Of a stretch of 64,000 nt of DNA, positions 22,576 to 32,186 are shown piece after piece. The notes below the pieces were generated by a model, which was not told where the DNA came from, ran no database searches, and saw nothing but the letters and a program-made list of their open reading frames with translations. The stretch covers positions 44,596-108,595 of the forward strand of contig JAZNNR010000014.1 of the NCBI GenBank assembly GCA_045580325.1, written 5' to 3'. Within the stretch, counting starts at the first letter, position 1; every line of letters starts with the position of its first letter. Made by a program: the position numbers and the translations under genes. The DNA comes from SIG672 sp045580325. GTDB taxonomy: Bacteria; Bacillota; Clostridia; Oscillospirales; CAG-272.

Positions 22576-24291
22576 TTAGTCCCAAAAAAATATATCTCCG
22601 TCGGAGCAGCAGATTATGTAGTAACTAAAACGGCCTTTTTCGATAGCGTTCCACTCTTCTTTTGTACCGTTGAAGATAACGGTAGCGAGGATAGATTCTG
22701 CGAACGCATGAGCTTCTATACGCTTAACTCCCTTTCCTATCGTAATTCTACTAAGACTGCTGCATTTAAAAAACGCATAACTGCCTATATTCGTAACGCT
22801 ATCGGGGATAACGATATTCGTAAGACCCGTGCATTCGGAGAACGCAGCACTACCTATACTCGTAACACTATCGGGTATCGTTATATTTTTAAGCATCTTA
22901 CACCCACTAAACGCAGACGCACCTATACTCGTAACGCTGTCAGGAATAACAACGCTCGTAAGAGTCCAGCATCCTGCAAAAAGTGCATCGTTTATACTCG
23001 TAATACCGTCGGGAATGACGACCTCAGTTACCCGTGTATTGTTCAGATAAAGATAGAGCTTATTATAAAGTGGATTTGAATCAACATTACCATAAGCAAA
23101 CTCAATACGGCACCACGATTCCATATCGGTTATGTCAACTCTTCCGGGCAACGTACACTCTTCGAACGCCGCATAACCAATAGTTGCAACATTCTTTCCA
23201 ATCGTTACATACTGAAGGTTTTCGCACTTTTTAAACGCACGCGCTCCGATACTCGTAACGCTGTCGGGAATAAATACACCGTTCAGGTTTGTGTATTCCA
23301 TGAATGCCTCATCGCCGATAGCCGTTACCGGCAAGCCCCTGTACGTACTCGGTATAACTATATACTTATCCGTACAGCTTCCAAGCCCGGTTACTATATA
23401 CGATTTTCCGTCCTCTGACAAGGTGTAATCAAGGTCTTCGGAAAGAGGGGCAACAGCTCCGCATTTACACTCTCTGTTAACATACGTGTGTTCTTTTAGC
23501 GGAGTAGGCTTTTGTTCTACAAGCACTATGCCGCAGCGCTTGCAGTGCTTTCCCGTTGTCTTTCCTTCCTCTGTACACGTTGAGTCAACTCCTTGGTCAT
23601 ACACCTCTTGATGTCTGAGCATATCGACTTTTTTCTGTGATACAAGGATTTTACCGCACTTAGAACATCTTTTACCTTCGGTAAGTCCGTTTTGAGTACA
23701 AGTCGGAGCGACTGCACTGATAACTTCGGTCTTAGAGTGCTTACAGCTTACTTCTCTTGTGAAATCACAGATATTACATTTTTCATCCTCTGCATCGTCA
23801 TAAGTATGATCTACGACAGGAGTCGGGTTTTGTTCGATAAACACAACGCCACACGCCGAGCAGTGCTTACCCTCGGTCTTGCCCTCGGTAGTACAGGTGG
23901 CGGGGATCGCTTCGTCAATTACCTCTGTGTGACCCTTTGCATTGACTACTTTTTGTTTTACAAAAACCTCACCGCAAGTCGAACAGTGCTTACCTTTGGT
24001 TCTGCCCTCGGTAGTACAGGTTGGAGCAACAGCCGGATCGATCACTTCGGTATGTCCAAGAGCCTCTACACTCTCTGTTTCTTTTTCTCCGCACGAACAA
24101 ATACGCTCTTTTTCTCCGCCCTCTGTACAGGTAGCCTCTTTGGTAACAATCCAGTCGCCAAAGGCGTGTACGTGTTCCTTACTACCGTCCTTGCCGGCAG
24201 TCGGTTTCTTCCCGTCGCACGCCGTAAAAATCAGCGTACACGCGAGCAAAACAGTACAAACGAGCCAAAAGAATTTCATTATCTTTTTCAT
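22576..24291 (-). CDS. BspA-type leucine-rich-repeat lipoprotein with Cys-rich repeats
   Basis: 571-residue surface protein. The signal peptide ends in the lipobox IFTAC (C25). Residues about 40-275 hold five imperfect repeats of about 40 residues of the form HTEVID..ATCTxxGxTxGKHCxxCGxVxVxQ, each with a TC plus CxxC set that could bind metal or form disulfides. Residues about 285-560 are LRR_5/BspA repeats of about 23 residues (xxIPDSVTSIGxxAFxxC). Such proteins act in adhesion or substrate contact in gut Firmicutes. It is a single-gene unit with a long 5' leader of about 175 bases. The internal DNA repeats reflect the protein repeats. Confidence 0.88.
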   Translation of the reverse strand: MKKIMKFFWLVCTVLLACTLIFTACDGKKPTAGKDGSKEHVHAFGDWIVTKEATCTEGGEKERICSCGEKETESVEALGHTEVIDPAVAPTCTTEGRTKGKHCSTCGEVFVKQKVVNAKGHTEVIDEAIPATCTTEGKTEGKHCSACGVVFIEQNPTPVVDHTYDDAEDEKCNICDFTREVSCKHSKTEVISAVAPTCTQNGLTEGKRCSKCGKILVSQKKVDMLRHQEVYDQGVDSTCTEEGKTTGKHCKRCGIVLVEQKPTPLKEHTYVNRECKCGAVAPLSEDLDYTLSEDGKSYIVTGLGSCTDKYIVIPSTYRGLPVTAIGDEAFMEYTNLNGVFIPDSVTSIGARAFKKCENLQYVTIGKNVATIGYAAFEECTLPGRVDITDMESWCRIEFAYGNVDSNPLYNKLYLYLNNTRVTEVVIPDGITSINDALFAGCWTLTSVVIPDSVTSIGASAFSGCKMLKNITIPDSVTSIGSAAFSECTGLTNIVIPDSVTNIGSYAFFKCSSLSRITIGKGVKRIEAHAFAESILATVIFNGTKEEWNAIEKGRFSYYIICCSDGDIFFWD

Positions 24292-24476
24292 TTTGTTACC
24301 TCCTTAAGTGTTAAGATAAAAAGCTATCTGTCCGAAGCTTATTTTTCTACTGTTATGTTGTTTTTACTACGATCCTATTGTATCACACCGAAAAGAAGAG
24401 TACAAGACCTAATATACAGGATTTTAAGCACTATTTACAGAAATACAAGAAAAAATCATAGACCTCTCTATTAACT

Positions 24477-24505
24477 ATTATACAAGTAATATAATGTAAA
24501 GTCAA
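24477..24505 (-). promoter_or_regulatory. Promoter of the LRR lipoprotein gene
   Basis: Minus strand TTGACT (24505-24500), 17-base spacer, TATAAT (24482-24477). Confidence 0.8.
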
Positions 24506-24606
24506 TAACGCATTGGTTGAAAAAAGTCAACCGAAACGATAAAAACTCAACCGGTATATGATAAATTTTATATATTCACCTGCAAATCCAAATTTTTCTA
24601 TTATCC

Positions 24607-24635
24607 TTGACAATTTGCGTTTTAAAGAGTATAAT
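24607..24635 (+). promoter_or_regulatory. Promoter of the LiaF-like gene
   Basis: TTGACA (24607-24612), 17-base spacer, TATAAT (24630-24635): perfect consensus. Confidence 0.9.
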
Positions 24636-24687
24636 ACAAGGGTGTAATCCTATAAAAACATCAGGACAACGGGTAAAGGAGTAAAAA

Positions 24688-25341
24688 ATGAAAAATCTAC
24701 ACAAAATTGTTTGGGGGCTCGCTTTTATTGCTATTGGCGTTATCTTCGCTCTTAATGCGCTCGAAATAACGAGCATTGACCTGTTTTTTGACGGCTGGTG
24801 GACTCTCTTTATAATAGTTCCGAGTTTTATCGGTCTTTTCAGAAGTGGCGACCGTTCGGGCTCGCTCTTTATGCTCGCGCTGGGTATTACCCTTCTGCTT
24901 GCGGCGCAGGACGTCATAGCGTACAGCATGATCTGGAAGCTCTTTGTTCCTATTGCGCTTATATTTATCGGTATTAAGATTCTTTTCGGCAATATGTTCC
25001 TCAGAAAAAAGAAGGATACCGAAAAGGCGATGAGCGCAATTTTTTCAGACAGAAAATCAAAATGGGACGACGAGGTTTTAGAGGACAGCGAGTTCAACTG
25101 CGTTTTCGGAGATCTTAAAATATCACTTGAAAAAGCCGTGATAGAAAAGGACGTTACCCTCAAAATAAACGCTGTTTTCGGCGACGTGCGTGTTAAGCTT
25201 CCGAGCGACGTTAACGTGCGCGTGAACTCATCTGTGATCTTCGGCGACGTGAAAAATCACAGGCCGAGCGAAACGATAGCGTTTACATCTACTGTAACAC
25301 TCGAAATAAGCGGTGTTTTCAGCGATACAAAGATAGACTGA
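24688..25341 (+). CDS. LiaF-like cell-envelope protein
   Basis: 217 residues: four membrane helices in the first ~110 residues, with an FDGWWTLFIIVPSFIGLF block typical of DUF5668/LiaI-LiaF transmembrane units. A C-terminal beta-rich domain follows in which the pattern V/IFGDVKI..L recurs (CVFGDLKI, AVFGDVRV, VIFGDVKN, GVFSDTKI), matching LiaF C-terminal folds. LiaF proteins modulate two-component responses to cell-wall stress, but no histidine kinase or regulator gene adjoins this one. AAAGGAG precedes ATG. Confidence 0.82.
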   Translation: MKNLHKIVWGLAFIAIGVIFALNALEITSIDLFFDGWWTLFIIVPSFIGLFRSGDRSGSLFMLALGITLLLAAQDVIAYSMIWKLFVPIALIFIGIKILFGNMFLRKKKDTEKAMSAIFSDRKSKWDDEVLEDSEFNCVFGDLKISLEKAVIEKDVTLKINAVFGDVRVKLPSDVNVRVNSSVIFGDVKNHRPSETIAFTSTVTLEISGVFSDTKID

Positions 25342-25412
25342 GTGCGCTTTAAGAGGATTTTATACCTGATATTTTTATTGTTTCTGTCTTCAGCTGAATC
25401 CAAACAAGAAAC

Positions 25413-25441
25413 AGGCACTGTCAATGATTTTGACAGTGCCT
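25413..25441. terminator. Bidirectional terminator
   Basis: AGGCACTGTCA pairs with TGACAGTGCCT between the convergent LiaF-like and esterase genes; weak T-runs. Confidence 0.65.
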
Positions 25442-25490
25442 CAATTATTGAAATTATTTTTTATTACGGTCTCTCTAAGTGTGTTATGCT

Positions 25491-26636
<1,146 letters not shown>

Positions 26637-26675
26637 ACTAAAAGCCTCCGTTCTTAAGCATTATCTACTTGTTAC

Positions 26676-26704
26676 ATATTAGCATAACTACACTCATATG
26701 TCAA
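26676..26704 (-). promoter_or_regulatory. Promoter of the esterase gene
   Basis: Minus strand TTGACA (26704-26699), 17-base spacer, TAATAT (26681-26676). Confidence 0.8.
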
Positions 26705-26822
26705 GATAGTTTACAGCATCTTATAAATACTCAACCTAATAGTGCCCTCAGCTTCTAAAAAATGATCGGCACGCTCAACGTTAATACAAAAAAATCCGTA
26801 TATTTGCATACACATTTTTCAC

Positions 26823-26949
26823 TTGACAAAAACATATGAAAATGCTACGGTAACGAGTTTTTTTAGGACACCCAATCTACCTGTATTTTCAGAGATATAC
26901 GAATTGGCAGCTCACTTATACAGCCGTCAAAAAACGGCTGTATTTTTTT
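26823..26949 (+). ncRNA. Possible small RNA or read-through leader (weak)
   Basis: TTGACA (26823-26828), 17-base spacer, TACGGT with an upstream TGC extended -10, then about 95 bases ending in a strong terminator (26919-26949). No frame of note. The -10 is poor, so this is only a candidate. Confidence 0.3.
26919..26949 (+). terminator. Terminator upstream of the ABC exporter gene
   Basis: TACAGCCGT-CAAAAA-ACGGCTGTA followed by seven T. Identical in sequence to the terminator at 29827. Confidence 0.88.
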
Positions 26950-26970
26950 ATTTATTTTTATCGAAAACAA

Positions 26971-26999
26971 TTGACTTTTTTGTCGAATAGTGGTAGAAT
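26971..26999 (+). promoter_or_regulatory. Promoter of the ABC exporter/DUF1854 unit
   Basis: TTGACT (26971-26976), 17-base spacer, TAGAAT (26994-26999). Confidence 0.8.
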
Positions 27000-27030
27000 G
27001 TGTTGACTACAAAAGGAGAGCAACCACGAG

Positions 27031-29319
27031 TTGCGTAAGGTTATGGAAAATCCCTTTCTTATTAACCGTAGACTAACCGACACTCAGCTTGAAAAAATAC
27101 AAGCCACTACAGAAGACCCTATTCTTTTTGGAATAGTTGGAGAAGTGTCAAAGAATGCCAAGTACGGTCAGACAGTGCTTCTTGCAACAGCCAACCACTT
27201 CTTTACCTACAGTATTGCAGATGAAGAAACGTCCGAAATGTACGCCTACTCTGATGTAAAAGAGATTTACAACAAGCGTATGTACGGAAATGCCGTTATG
27301 TGCGTTTCTTTTAATGAAAAAATTGCGAAAAAGCCCCTTAACGTCTTCAGATTTACCTTCACGGTAACCTCGCTTTGCGACGCCTTTGTAACATTCGTAA
27401 ATGACATAAAAAGCGGTGAGGACAAGAGTGCGGCGCTTGATATGATGCGTTCGGTCTACGAGAAGATGCTCTCGGTATGTCCCAAATGCGGCAGATCCTT
27501 GTCAGCTCCCGGTGCACCCTGTGTCTACTGTATGAAGAAAGGGAGACTACTCAGCCGTCTTATGCAGTATCTTAAGCCCGAAACACCGATTCTTGTAATA
27601 TCGGTAATAATCTCGGTGCTTACAACGGCAATGGCGCTCGTTCCGCCTCTGCTCACTAAATCTTTGGTTGACGAGATATTACCGAACAAAGACAGGGCCG
27701 CTCTTTCCTTTGTTGTTATTGCCCTTATTTGCATACATATTGCACACGGAGTTTTTTCGGGCGTCCGAGGATATATGCTTCGTGTTTCGGGCGACAAGAT
27801 AGTTGCGAGAATAAGAACTGACGTTTATGAAAAGGCTCAGTATCTTCCCATGCGCTTCTATGACAAGACCTCGACAGGATCTGTAATAAACCGTATAAGC
27901 GGCGACACGGCGACTATTCAGGCGTTTATGCTTCGAGTAACGCAGGAGGTCGTTGTGCAGTTCTTCAAGCTCATCGGCATCGTTGTTGTTATGCTTTGCA
28001 TAAACTGGAAGCTGACGCTCTTTTCACTGGTTCCCGTTCCGCTTGTAGTTATCGGCGCACGTATCTTCCGCAAAAAGATGGCGCCCTTTTACAGACGTAT
28101 TTGGAGAAGATCGTCTGCCGTTACCTCGGTCCTTACAGACACTATCCCCGGTATCCGTGTTGTAAAATCCTTTGCAAACGAAAAAAAATCAGCAGAGCGT
28201 TTTGAAAGTACCGTTGAAGAGTGGAGAGTTATGGACACAAAAGCCGGAAAGCTGATCAATTCCTACCCTGCTATTGTAAACTGTCTTATAAGCTGTGGAA
28301 GCGTTATAATCTGGGCTCTTGGCGGTAATCTTGTTATAAACGGACTTGATGCAGGAAGTGTTGGTACTATTTCGGTAGGTCTTCTCGTTTCCTTCATTTC
28401 CTATGCCTCAATGTTCTATGAACCTATTAACTTTTTTGCAAACTTTTCTGACTCTATGCAGAATGCGATAGCGTCCATTGAGCGTATAATGGACATTCTT
28501 GACGCCGAGCCCGAGCACGATTTCGGCAAGGGTAATACAGACGCCGATATGGGCGGAAGAATAGAGTTTAAGAACGTCAATTTCTCCTTCGACCGAACAA
28601 AAAAGGTGCTTAAAAATATAAATCTCACTATTGAGCCCGGCGACATTGTCGGTATTGTCGGCACGACAGGCTCGGGAAAATCTACTCTTATCAATCTTCT
28701 TCTCAGATACTATGATCATTATGAGGGAACTATCACTATCGGCGGTGTCGATATAAGAAACATAGATATGAACTATTACAGAGAGCGCATAGGCTATGTT
28801 CAGCAGGAGCCTCAGATGTTTCACGATACGATATACAACAATATCGCGTACGGCGACAACAGCTTCTCTGTCGAAGAGGTGATATATGCCGCCGACATTG
28901 CCAACGCGCACGAATTTATCGTTCGTCAGCCCGACGGCTATGATTCGGTGCTCGGAGAGAGGGGCGTCGGTCTTTCGGGCGGTGAGCGTCAGCGTATATC
29001 TATCGCACGCGCTATGCTCCGCAACCCCAAGATGCTCGTTTTCGACGAAGCAACGGCATCTGTTGACTCCGAGACCGAACACCTTATACAAGAAGCAATC
29101 GAAAACCTTATTACAGGCAGAACGACCATTATGATCGCGCACAGACTTTCAACTCTTGCCAAGGCAAACAAGATTGTCGTAATAGACAACGGTTCTATCA
29201 TTGAATGCGGAACTCCCGAGGAACTTATGGCTCTTAAGGGCAAGTATTACAAGCTCGTTGAGATACAGTCGATGTCGGACAAGATAGCCGAGTCGAAGCG
29301 CAAAGAAAAGTTCGAATGA
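27031..29319 (+). CDS. ABC exporter (fused permease-ATPase) with N-terminal zinc-ribbon extension
   Basis: 762-residue half-transporter. Residues 1-145 form an extra cytoplasmic domain with a PH-like look (YSIADEETSEMYAYSDVKEIY). A zinc ribbon with CPKC starting at C150 and CVYC ending at C167 follows, then six membrane helices (about 185-470). The ATPase has Walker A GTTGSGKST (544-552), signature LSGGERQ and Walker B MLVFDEATASVD. The start is uncertain: TTG 27031 lies 11 bases after GGAGAG, while ATG 27043 has poor spacing. It pairs with a DUF1854 gene nine bases downstream; in other bacteria DUF1854 genes accompany such exporters, including cyanophycin-associated ones. Substrate unknown. 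Confidence 0.9.
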   Translation: MRKVMENPFLINRRLTDTQLEKIQATTEDPILFGIVGEVSKNAKYGQTVLLATANHFFTYSIADEETSEMYAYSDVKEIYNKRMYGNAVMCVSFNEKIAKKPLNVFRFTFTVTSLCDAFVTFVNDIKSGEDKSAALDMMRSVYEKMLSVCPKCGRSLSAPGAPCVYCMKKGRLLSRLMQYLKPETPILVISVIISVLTTAMALVPPLLTKSLVDEILPNKDRAALSFVVIALICIHIAHGVFSGVRGYMLRVSGDKIVARIRTDVYEKAQYLPMRFYDKTSTGSVINRISGDTATIQAFMLRVTQEVVVQFFKLIGIVVVMLCINWKLTLFSLVPVPLVVIGARIFRKKMAPFYRRIWRRSSAVTSVLTDTIPGIRVVKSFANEKKSAERFESTVEEWRVMDTKAGKLINSYPAIVNCLISCGSVIIWALGGNLVINGLDAGSVGTISVGLLVSFISYASMFYEPINFFANFSDSMQNAIASIERIMDILDAEPEHDFGKGNTDADMGGRIEFKNVNFSFDRTKKVLKNINLTIEPGDIVGIVGTTGSGKSTLINLLLRYYDHYEGTITIGGVDIRNIDMNYYRERIGYVQQEPQMFHDTIYNNIAYGDNSFSVEEVIYAADIANAHEFIVRQPDGYDSVLGERGVGLSGGERQRISIARAMLRNPKMLVFDEATASVDSETEHLIQEAIENLITGRTTIMIAHRLSTLAKANKIVVIDNGSIIECGTPEELMALKGKYYKLVEIQSMSDKIAESKRKEKFE

Positions 29320-29328
29320 GGTGATATG

Positions 29329-29820
29329 ATGGGAAGAATATACGTTAACAAATATACAGGAAAGCTTGACCGCACAGATCTTTGTTTCGTTCGCCTTACA
29401 CTTAAAAGCGGAACGGTTTACGAGAATCTTGAGCCGAGAAAGCTCTTTCCTATTACCAATCATACTATGTATATATCCTTGCTTGACCCTCACGAAAAGG
29501 AGATAGGTTTTATTCGTGATCTTGAGGAGATAGACGACGACTCGCGCCGCGCAATTGAAGAGTGCTTTGACGAGTATTATATGATACCTAAAATAAAGAA
29601 GGTGCTCAAATGTGTCGATAAATTCGGCGTTCTTAAATGGACGGTCGAAACAGACCGAGGGGAGATAACCTTTGATATTAGAAACAGAAACAGCGACATA
29701 AAGCACCTACGCGGAACAAGCAGAGTTATAGTCAGAGACTCAAATGATAACCGCTATGAGATCCCCGATGTAGATAATATGGATCCTCACAGCGACAGAA
29801 TACTTTTTTCGTATCTTTAA
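29329..29820 (+). CDS. DUF1854 family protein
   Basis: 163 residues, soluble, with FVRLTLKSG...LEPRKLFPITN near the N-terminus and YISLLDPHEKEIGFIRDLEEID in the middle, the recognisable DUF1854 core. ATG 29329 is preferred because GAGGTG lies five bases upstream; ATG 29326 is too close. Its frame follows the exporter stop directly, so the two are co-translated and probably form a functional pair. Molecular function not established. Confidence 0.82.
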   Translation: MGRIYVNKYTGKLDRTDLCFVRLTLKSGTVYENLEPRKLFPITNHTMYISLLDPHEKEIGFIRDLEEIDDDSRRAIEECFDEYYMIPKIKKVLKCVDKFGVLKWTVETDRGEITFDIRNRNSDIKHLRGTSRVIVRDSNDNRYEIPDVDNMDPHSDRILFSYL

Positions 29821-29826
29821 TTACTG

Positions 29827-29857
29827 TACAGCCGTCAAAAAACGGCTGTATTTTTTT
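29827..29857 (+). terminator. Terminator after the DUF1854 gene
   Basis: Same hairpin and T-run as at 26919. Confidence 0.9.
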
Positions 29858-29906
29858 GCTTTCGGATAAAAAGCTGTAAAAATGTAAAAAAATTTGTTAA
29901 AACCAC

Positions 29907-29935
29907 TTGACAAAGGGGAGATGTTGTGATACAAT
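29907..29935 (+). promoter_or_regulatory. Promoter of infC-rpmI-rplT
   Basis: TTGACA (29907-29912), 17-base spacer, TACAAT (29930-29935). Confidence 0.88.
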
Positions 29936-29941
29936 ACCCGA

Positions 29942-30119
29942 GTACAAAGAAGAAGAACGCTCCGTTCTCACCTGCAGGTCTTTATCTGTCGGGTCAAGAT
30001 CATCGTAATCATGATACGGTTATGTCTTTTGACTGACCTATCTGTGTTTACCTACGTCGTGCGGAGAGTTGTCTTCCGCACTTTTTTATTTTTGCATTTT
30101 AGCTTGGAGGTGCTTTTCA
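29942..30119 (+). ncRNA. infC/L20-type leader with terminator
   Basis: About 175 bases of untranslated RNA before infC ending in GTGCGGA...TCCGCAC plus TTTTTT (30059-30087). Firmicute infC operons are controlled by L20 binding to such leaders, which decides termination. The L20-binding fold itself was not demonstrated here. Confidence 0.75.
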
Positions 30120-30704
30120 ATCAAGACTACCAGTCAAAAAGAACATTTGGTAAATGAGGAAATCTTCGACGAGGGATTCGCAGAATCTGCCGAGGTACGT
30201 GTTATCGGCGCAGACGGCGAACAGCTCGGGATACTTACCGCTATAAGCGCTCTCAACTCTGCATATGAAAAAGGTCTTGACCTTGTTCTTATCGCACCGC
30301 AGAGCGTACCGCCCGTTGCAAGAATTATGGATTACGGAAAATTCAGATTCGAGCGCGAAAAGAAGAAAAAAGAGGCAAAAAAGAATCAGCAGAAGGTCGA
30401 CATCAAGGAGGTCCAGCTCTCTTGTAAGATCGAACAGAACGACTTTAATACCAAGGTCAACAACGCAAGAAGATTTCTTTCTGCGGGTAACAAGGTAAAG
30501 GTGCTCGTTGTGTTCAAGGGTCGTCAGATGGCTCATCAGGAGGTCGGTATCGCGCTGATAGAACAGTTTGAAAAGGCTGTTTGTGATCTCGGTGCCGCAG
30601 ATAAGCGTCCCGCTATGGAAGGACGTTCTATGACACTTCTCATTTCACCACTTAAGCCTTCGGCAAAATCTCAATCGCAAAATAATAATCAGGATAAAAA
30701 TTGA
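30120..30704 (+). CDS. infC: Translation initiation factor IF-3
   Basis: Binds the 30S subunit and discriminates start codons. The 194-residue protein starts with KTTSQKEHLVNEEI and contains DLVLIAPQSVPPVARIMDYGK and a C-terminal domain with VFKGRQMAHQEVG, all standard. No ATG, GTG or TTG fits: the codon after GGAGG-TGCTTTTCA is ATC at 30120. Rare start codons (AUU, AUC, AUA) are a known feature of infC and allow IF-3 to repress its own synthesis. First gene of the infC-rpmI-rplT operon. Confidence 0.94.
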   Translation: MKTTSQKEHLVNEEIFDEGFAESAEVRVIGADGEQLGILTAISALNSAYEKGLDLVLIAPQSVPPVARIMDYGKFRFEREKKKKEAKKNQQKVDIKEVQLSCKIEQNDFNTKVNNARRFLSAGNKVKVLVVFKGRQMAHQEVGIALIEQFEKAVCDLGAADKRPAMEGRSMTLLISPLKPSAKSQSQNNNQDKN

Positions 30705-30717
30705 AAGGATCAACGTT

Positions 30718-30912
30718 ATGAACAAAGTAAAATCGCATCGCGCATCCGCTAAGAGATTTTCTCTTACTAAGAGCGGAAAAGTAAAGATCAACCATTCACA
30801 TCACCGCCACAACCTCGGACTTAAGTCTCAGAAGCGCAAGAGACATCTCCGTACAGGCACAACTCTTCACAAGTCTATGGCTCCCACAGTAAGAGCTATG
30901 ATTCTTAAATAA
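30718..30912 (+). CDS. rpmI: Ribosomal protein bL35
   Basis: 64-residue basic 50S protein with KVKSHRASAKRFSLTKSGKVK and RHLRTGTTLHKS; standard length and gene order 13 bases after infC. GAAAGGA precedes ATG. Confidence 0.95.
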   Translation: MNKVKSHRASAKRFSLTKSGKVKINHSHHRHNLGLKSQKRKRHLRTGTTLHKSMAPTVRAMILK

Positions 30913-30950
30913 GAGAAAATCAGTTTATTACTATTAGGAGGATATAGAAA

Positions 30951-31304
30951 ATGGCAAGAATTAAGGGCGCTATGATGACGCGCAAGAGAAGAAATAAGAT
31001 TCTTAAACTCGCAAAGGGTTACTGGGGCAGCAAGAGCAAGCACTTCAAGATGGCTAAACAGGCTGTTATGAAGAGCGGCAACTATGCTTATATCGGAAGA
31101 AAACAGAAGAAGAGAGATTTCCGCGCTCTCTGGATCACCAGAATCTCTGCTCAGGCAAAGGTTTGCGGAATCAATTACAGCCGCCTTATGTGCGGTCTTA
31201 AGAAGGCAGGCATCAATCTCAACAGAAAGATGCTCGCTGAGATCGCTGTTTACGACAAGGAAGCTTTCGCAGCTCTCGTTGAAAAGGCAAAGGCAGCATT
31301 ATAA
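30951..31304 (+). CDS. rplT: Ribosomal protein bL20
   Basis: 117-residue 50S assembly protein: MARIKGAMMTRKRRNKILK, YWGSKSKHFKMAKQAVMKS, YAYIGRKQKKRDFRALWI are standard. Likely the regulator of this operon through the leader before infC. GGAGG precedes ATG; a terminator follows. Confidence 0.97.
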   Translation: MARIKGAMMTRKRRNKILKLAKGYWGSKSKHFKMAKQAVMKSGNYAYIGRKQKKRDFRALWITRISAQAKVCGINYSRLMCGLKKAGINLNRKMLAEIAVYDKEAFAALVEKAKAAL

Positions 31305-31316
31305 TTAAAAAACACA

Positions 31317-31338
31317 AAACCCGCGTACGCGGGTTTTT
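31317..31338 (+). terminator. Terminator after rplT
   Basis: AAACCCGCG-TA-CGCGGGTTT followed by TT. Confidence 0.88.
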
Positions 31339-31371
31339 GTTGTATTGTCAAGCAGAAGGGAGAGCAGTAAT

Positions 31372-32166
31372 ATGACAGAAATAACCTCACGAAACAACCG
31401 AACCATAATAGAAACAGCAAAGCTCCGCGACAAAAAATACCGCGAGGAAAGCCATCTGTTTTATTTCGAGGGACACAAGCTTCTTGAGGAGGCTTTATCT
31501 CACGGCGTGATACCCGAAAGAGTTTTCTTGACCGAGAGAAGCAAGACTCTTGCCGACACTCTGCCTTCCCAGACCGAAGTTTTTTTGATACCCGACAGTG
31601 TTTATTTAAAAATTTCTGAAGAAAAATCGCCCGAAGGCATATTTTGTGTGGCAAAACATCTTGACAGTTTGCATAATTTTGCTACAATATATAATGGTGT
31701 TTTGTGCGAGCACTGTTTTGCCGCTGTTTCAGTACGCGATCCGGGCAATCTGGGAACTCTTATGCGTAGTGCCGCAGCGCTCGGTATCGATACACTTATT
31801 TTAAGCTCGGACTGTGCCGACGTTTACAGTCCGAAGACCCTGCGTGCTTCAATGGGCGCGCTCTTTCGCTTAAAAACGGTGCGCTGCCGCGACATTTGCA
31901 AAACGCTTTCTGCACTGCCTAAAAGTAACATAATACCGATAGCCGCTTCCCTTTCAGACAAGGCGGGCACGCTCGGTATATCATCTCTTCCCGATAACGT
32001 TTGCTTTGTTGTGGGCAACGAAGGGCACGGACTGCCGCGCGACGTTATAGAGTCCTGCGCAGGCGGTGAAATCATAATCCCTATGGAAACGGGTGCTGAA
32101 TCACTCAACGTTTCCGCCGCCGCTTCAATTCTTCTCTGGGAAGATTACAGACGGCGTATCAAATAA
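31372..32166 (+). CDS. TrmH/SpoU-family RNA 2'-O-methyltransferase
   Basis: 264-residue SPOUT methyltransferase acting on rRNA or tRNA ribose. N-terminal substrate-binding domain (EITSRNNRTIIETAKLRDKKYR), then the three SPOUT motifs: VRDPGNLGTLMRSAAALG, VVGNEGHGLPRDV and IPMETGAESLNVSAAASILLWE. Starts at ATG 31372 after GGGAG. It begins the housekeeping run that continues with dprA. The target nucleotide is not predictable. Confidence 0.9.
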   Translation: MTEITSRNNRTIIETAKLRDKKYREESHLFYFEGHKLLEEALSHGVIPERVFLTERSKTLADTLPSQTEVFLIPDSVYLKISEEKSPEGIFCVAKHLDSLHNFATIYNGVLCEHCFAAVSVRDPGNLGTLMRSAAALGIDTLILSSDCADVYSPKTLRASMGALFRLKTVRCRDICKTLSALPKSNIIPIAASLSDKAGTLGISSLPDNVCFVVGNEGHGLPRDVIESCAGGEIIIPMETGAESLNVSAAASILLWEDYRRRIK

Positions 32167-32186
32167 TCTATCTAAGGAGCGTTACT

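Noticed and set aside
22750..24200. Regularly spaced DNA repeats that could suggest a CRISPR array
   Set aside because: Repeats are imperfect, in frame and of two unit lengths; they encode the Cys-rich and LRR repeats of one lipoprotein. No cas genes are present.
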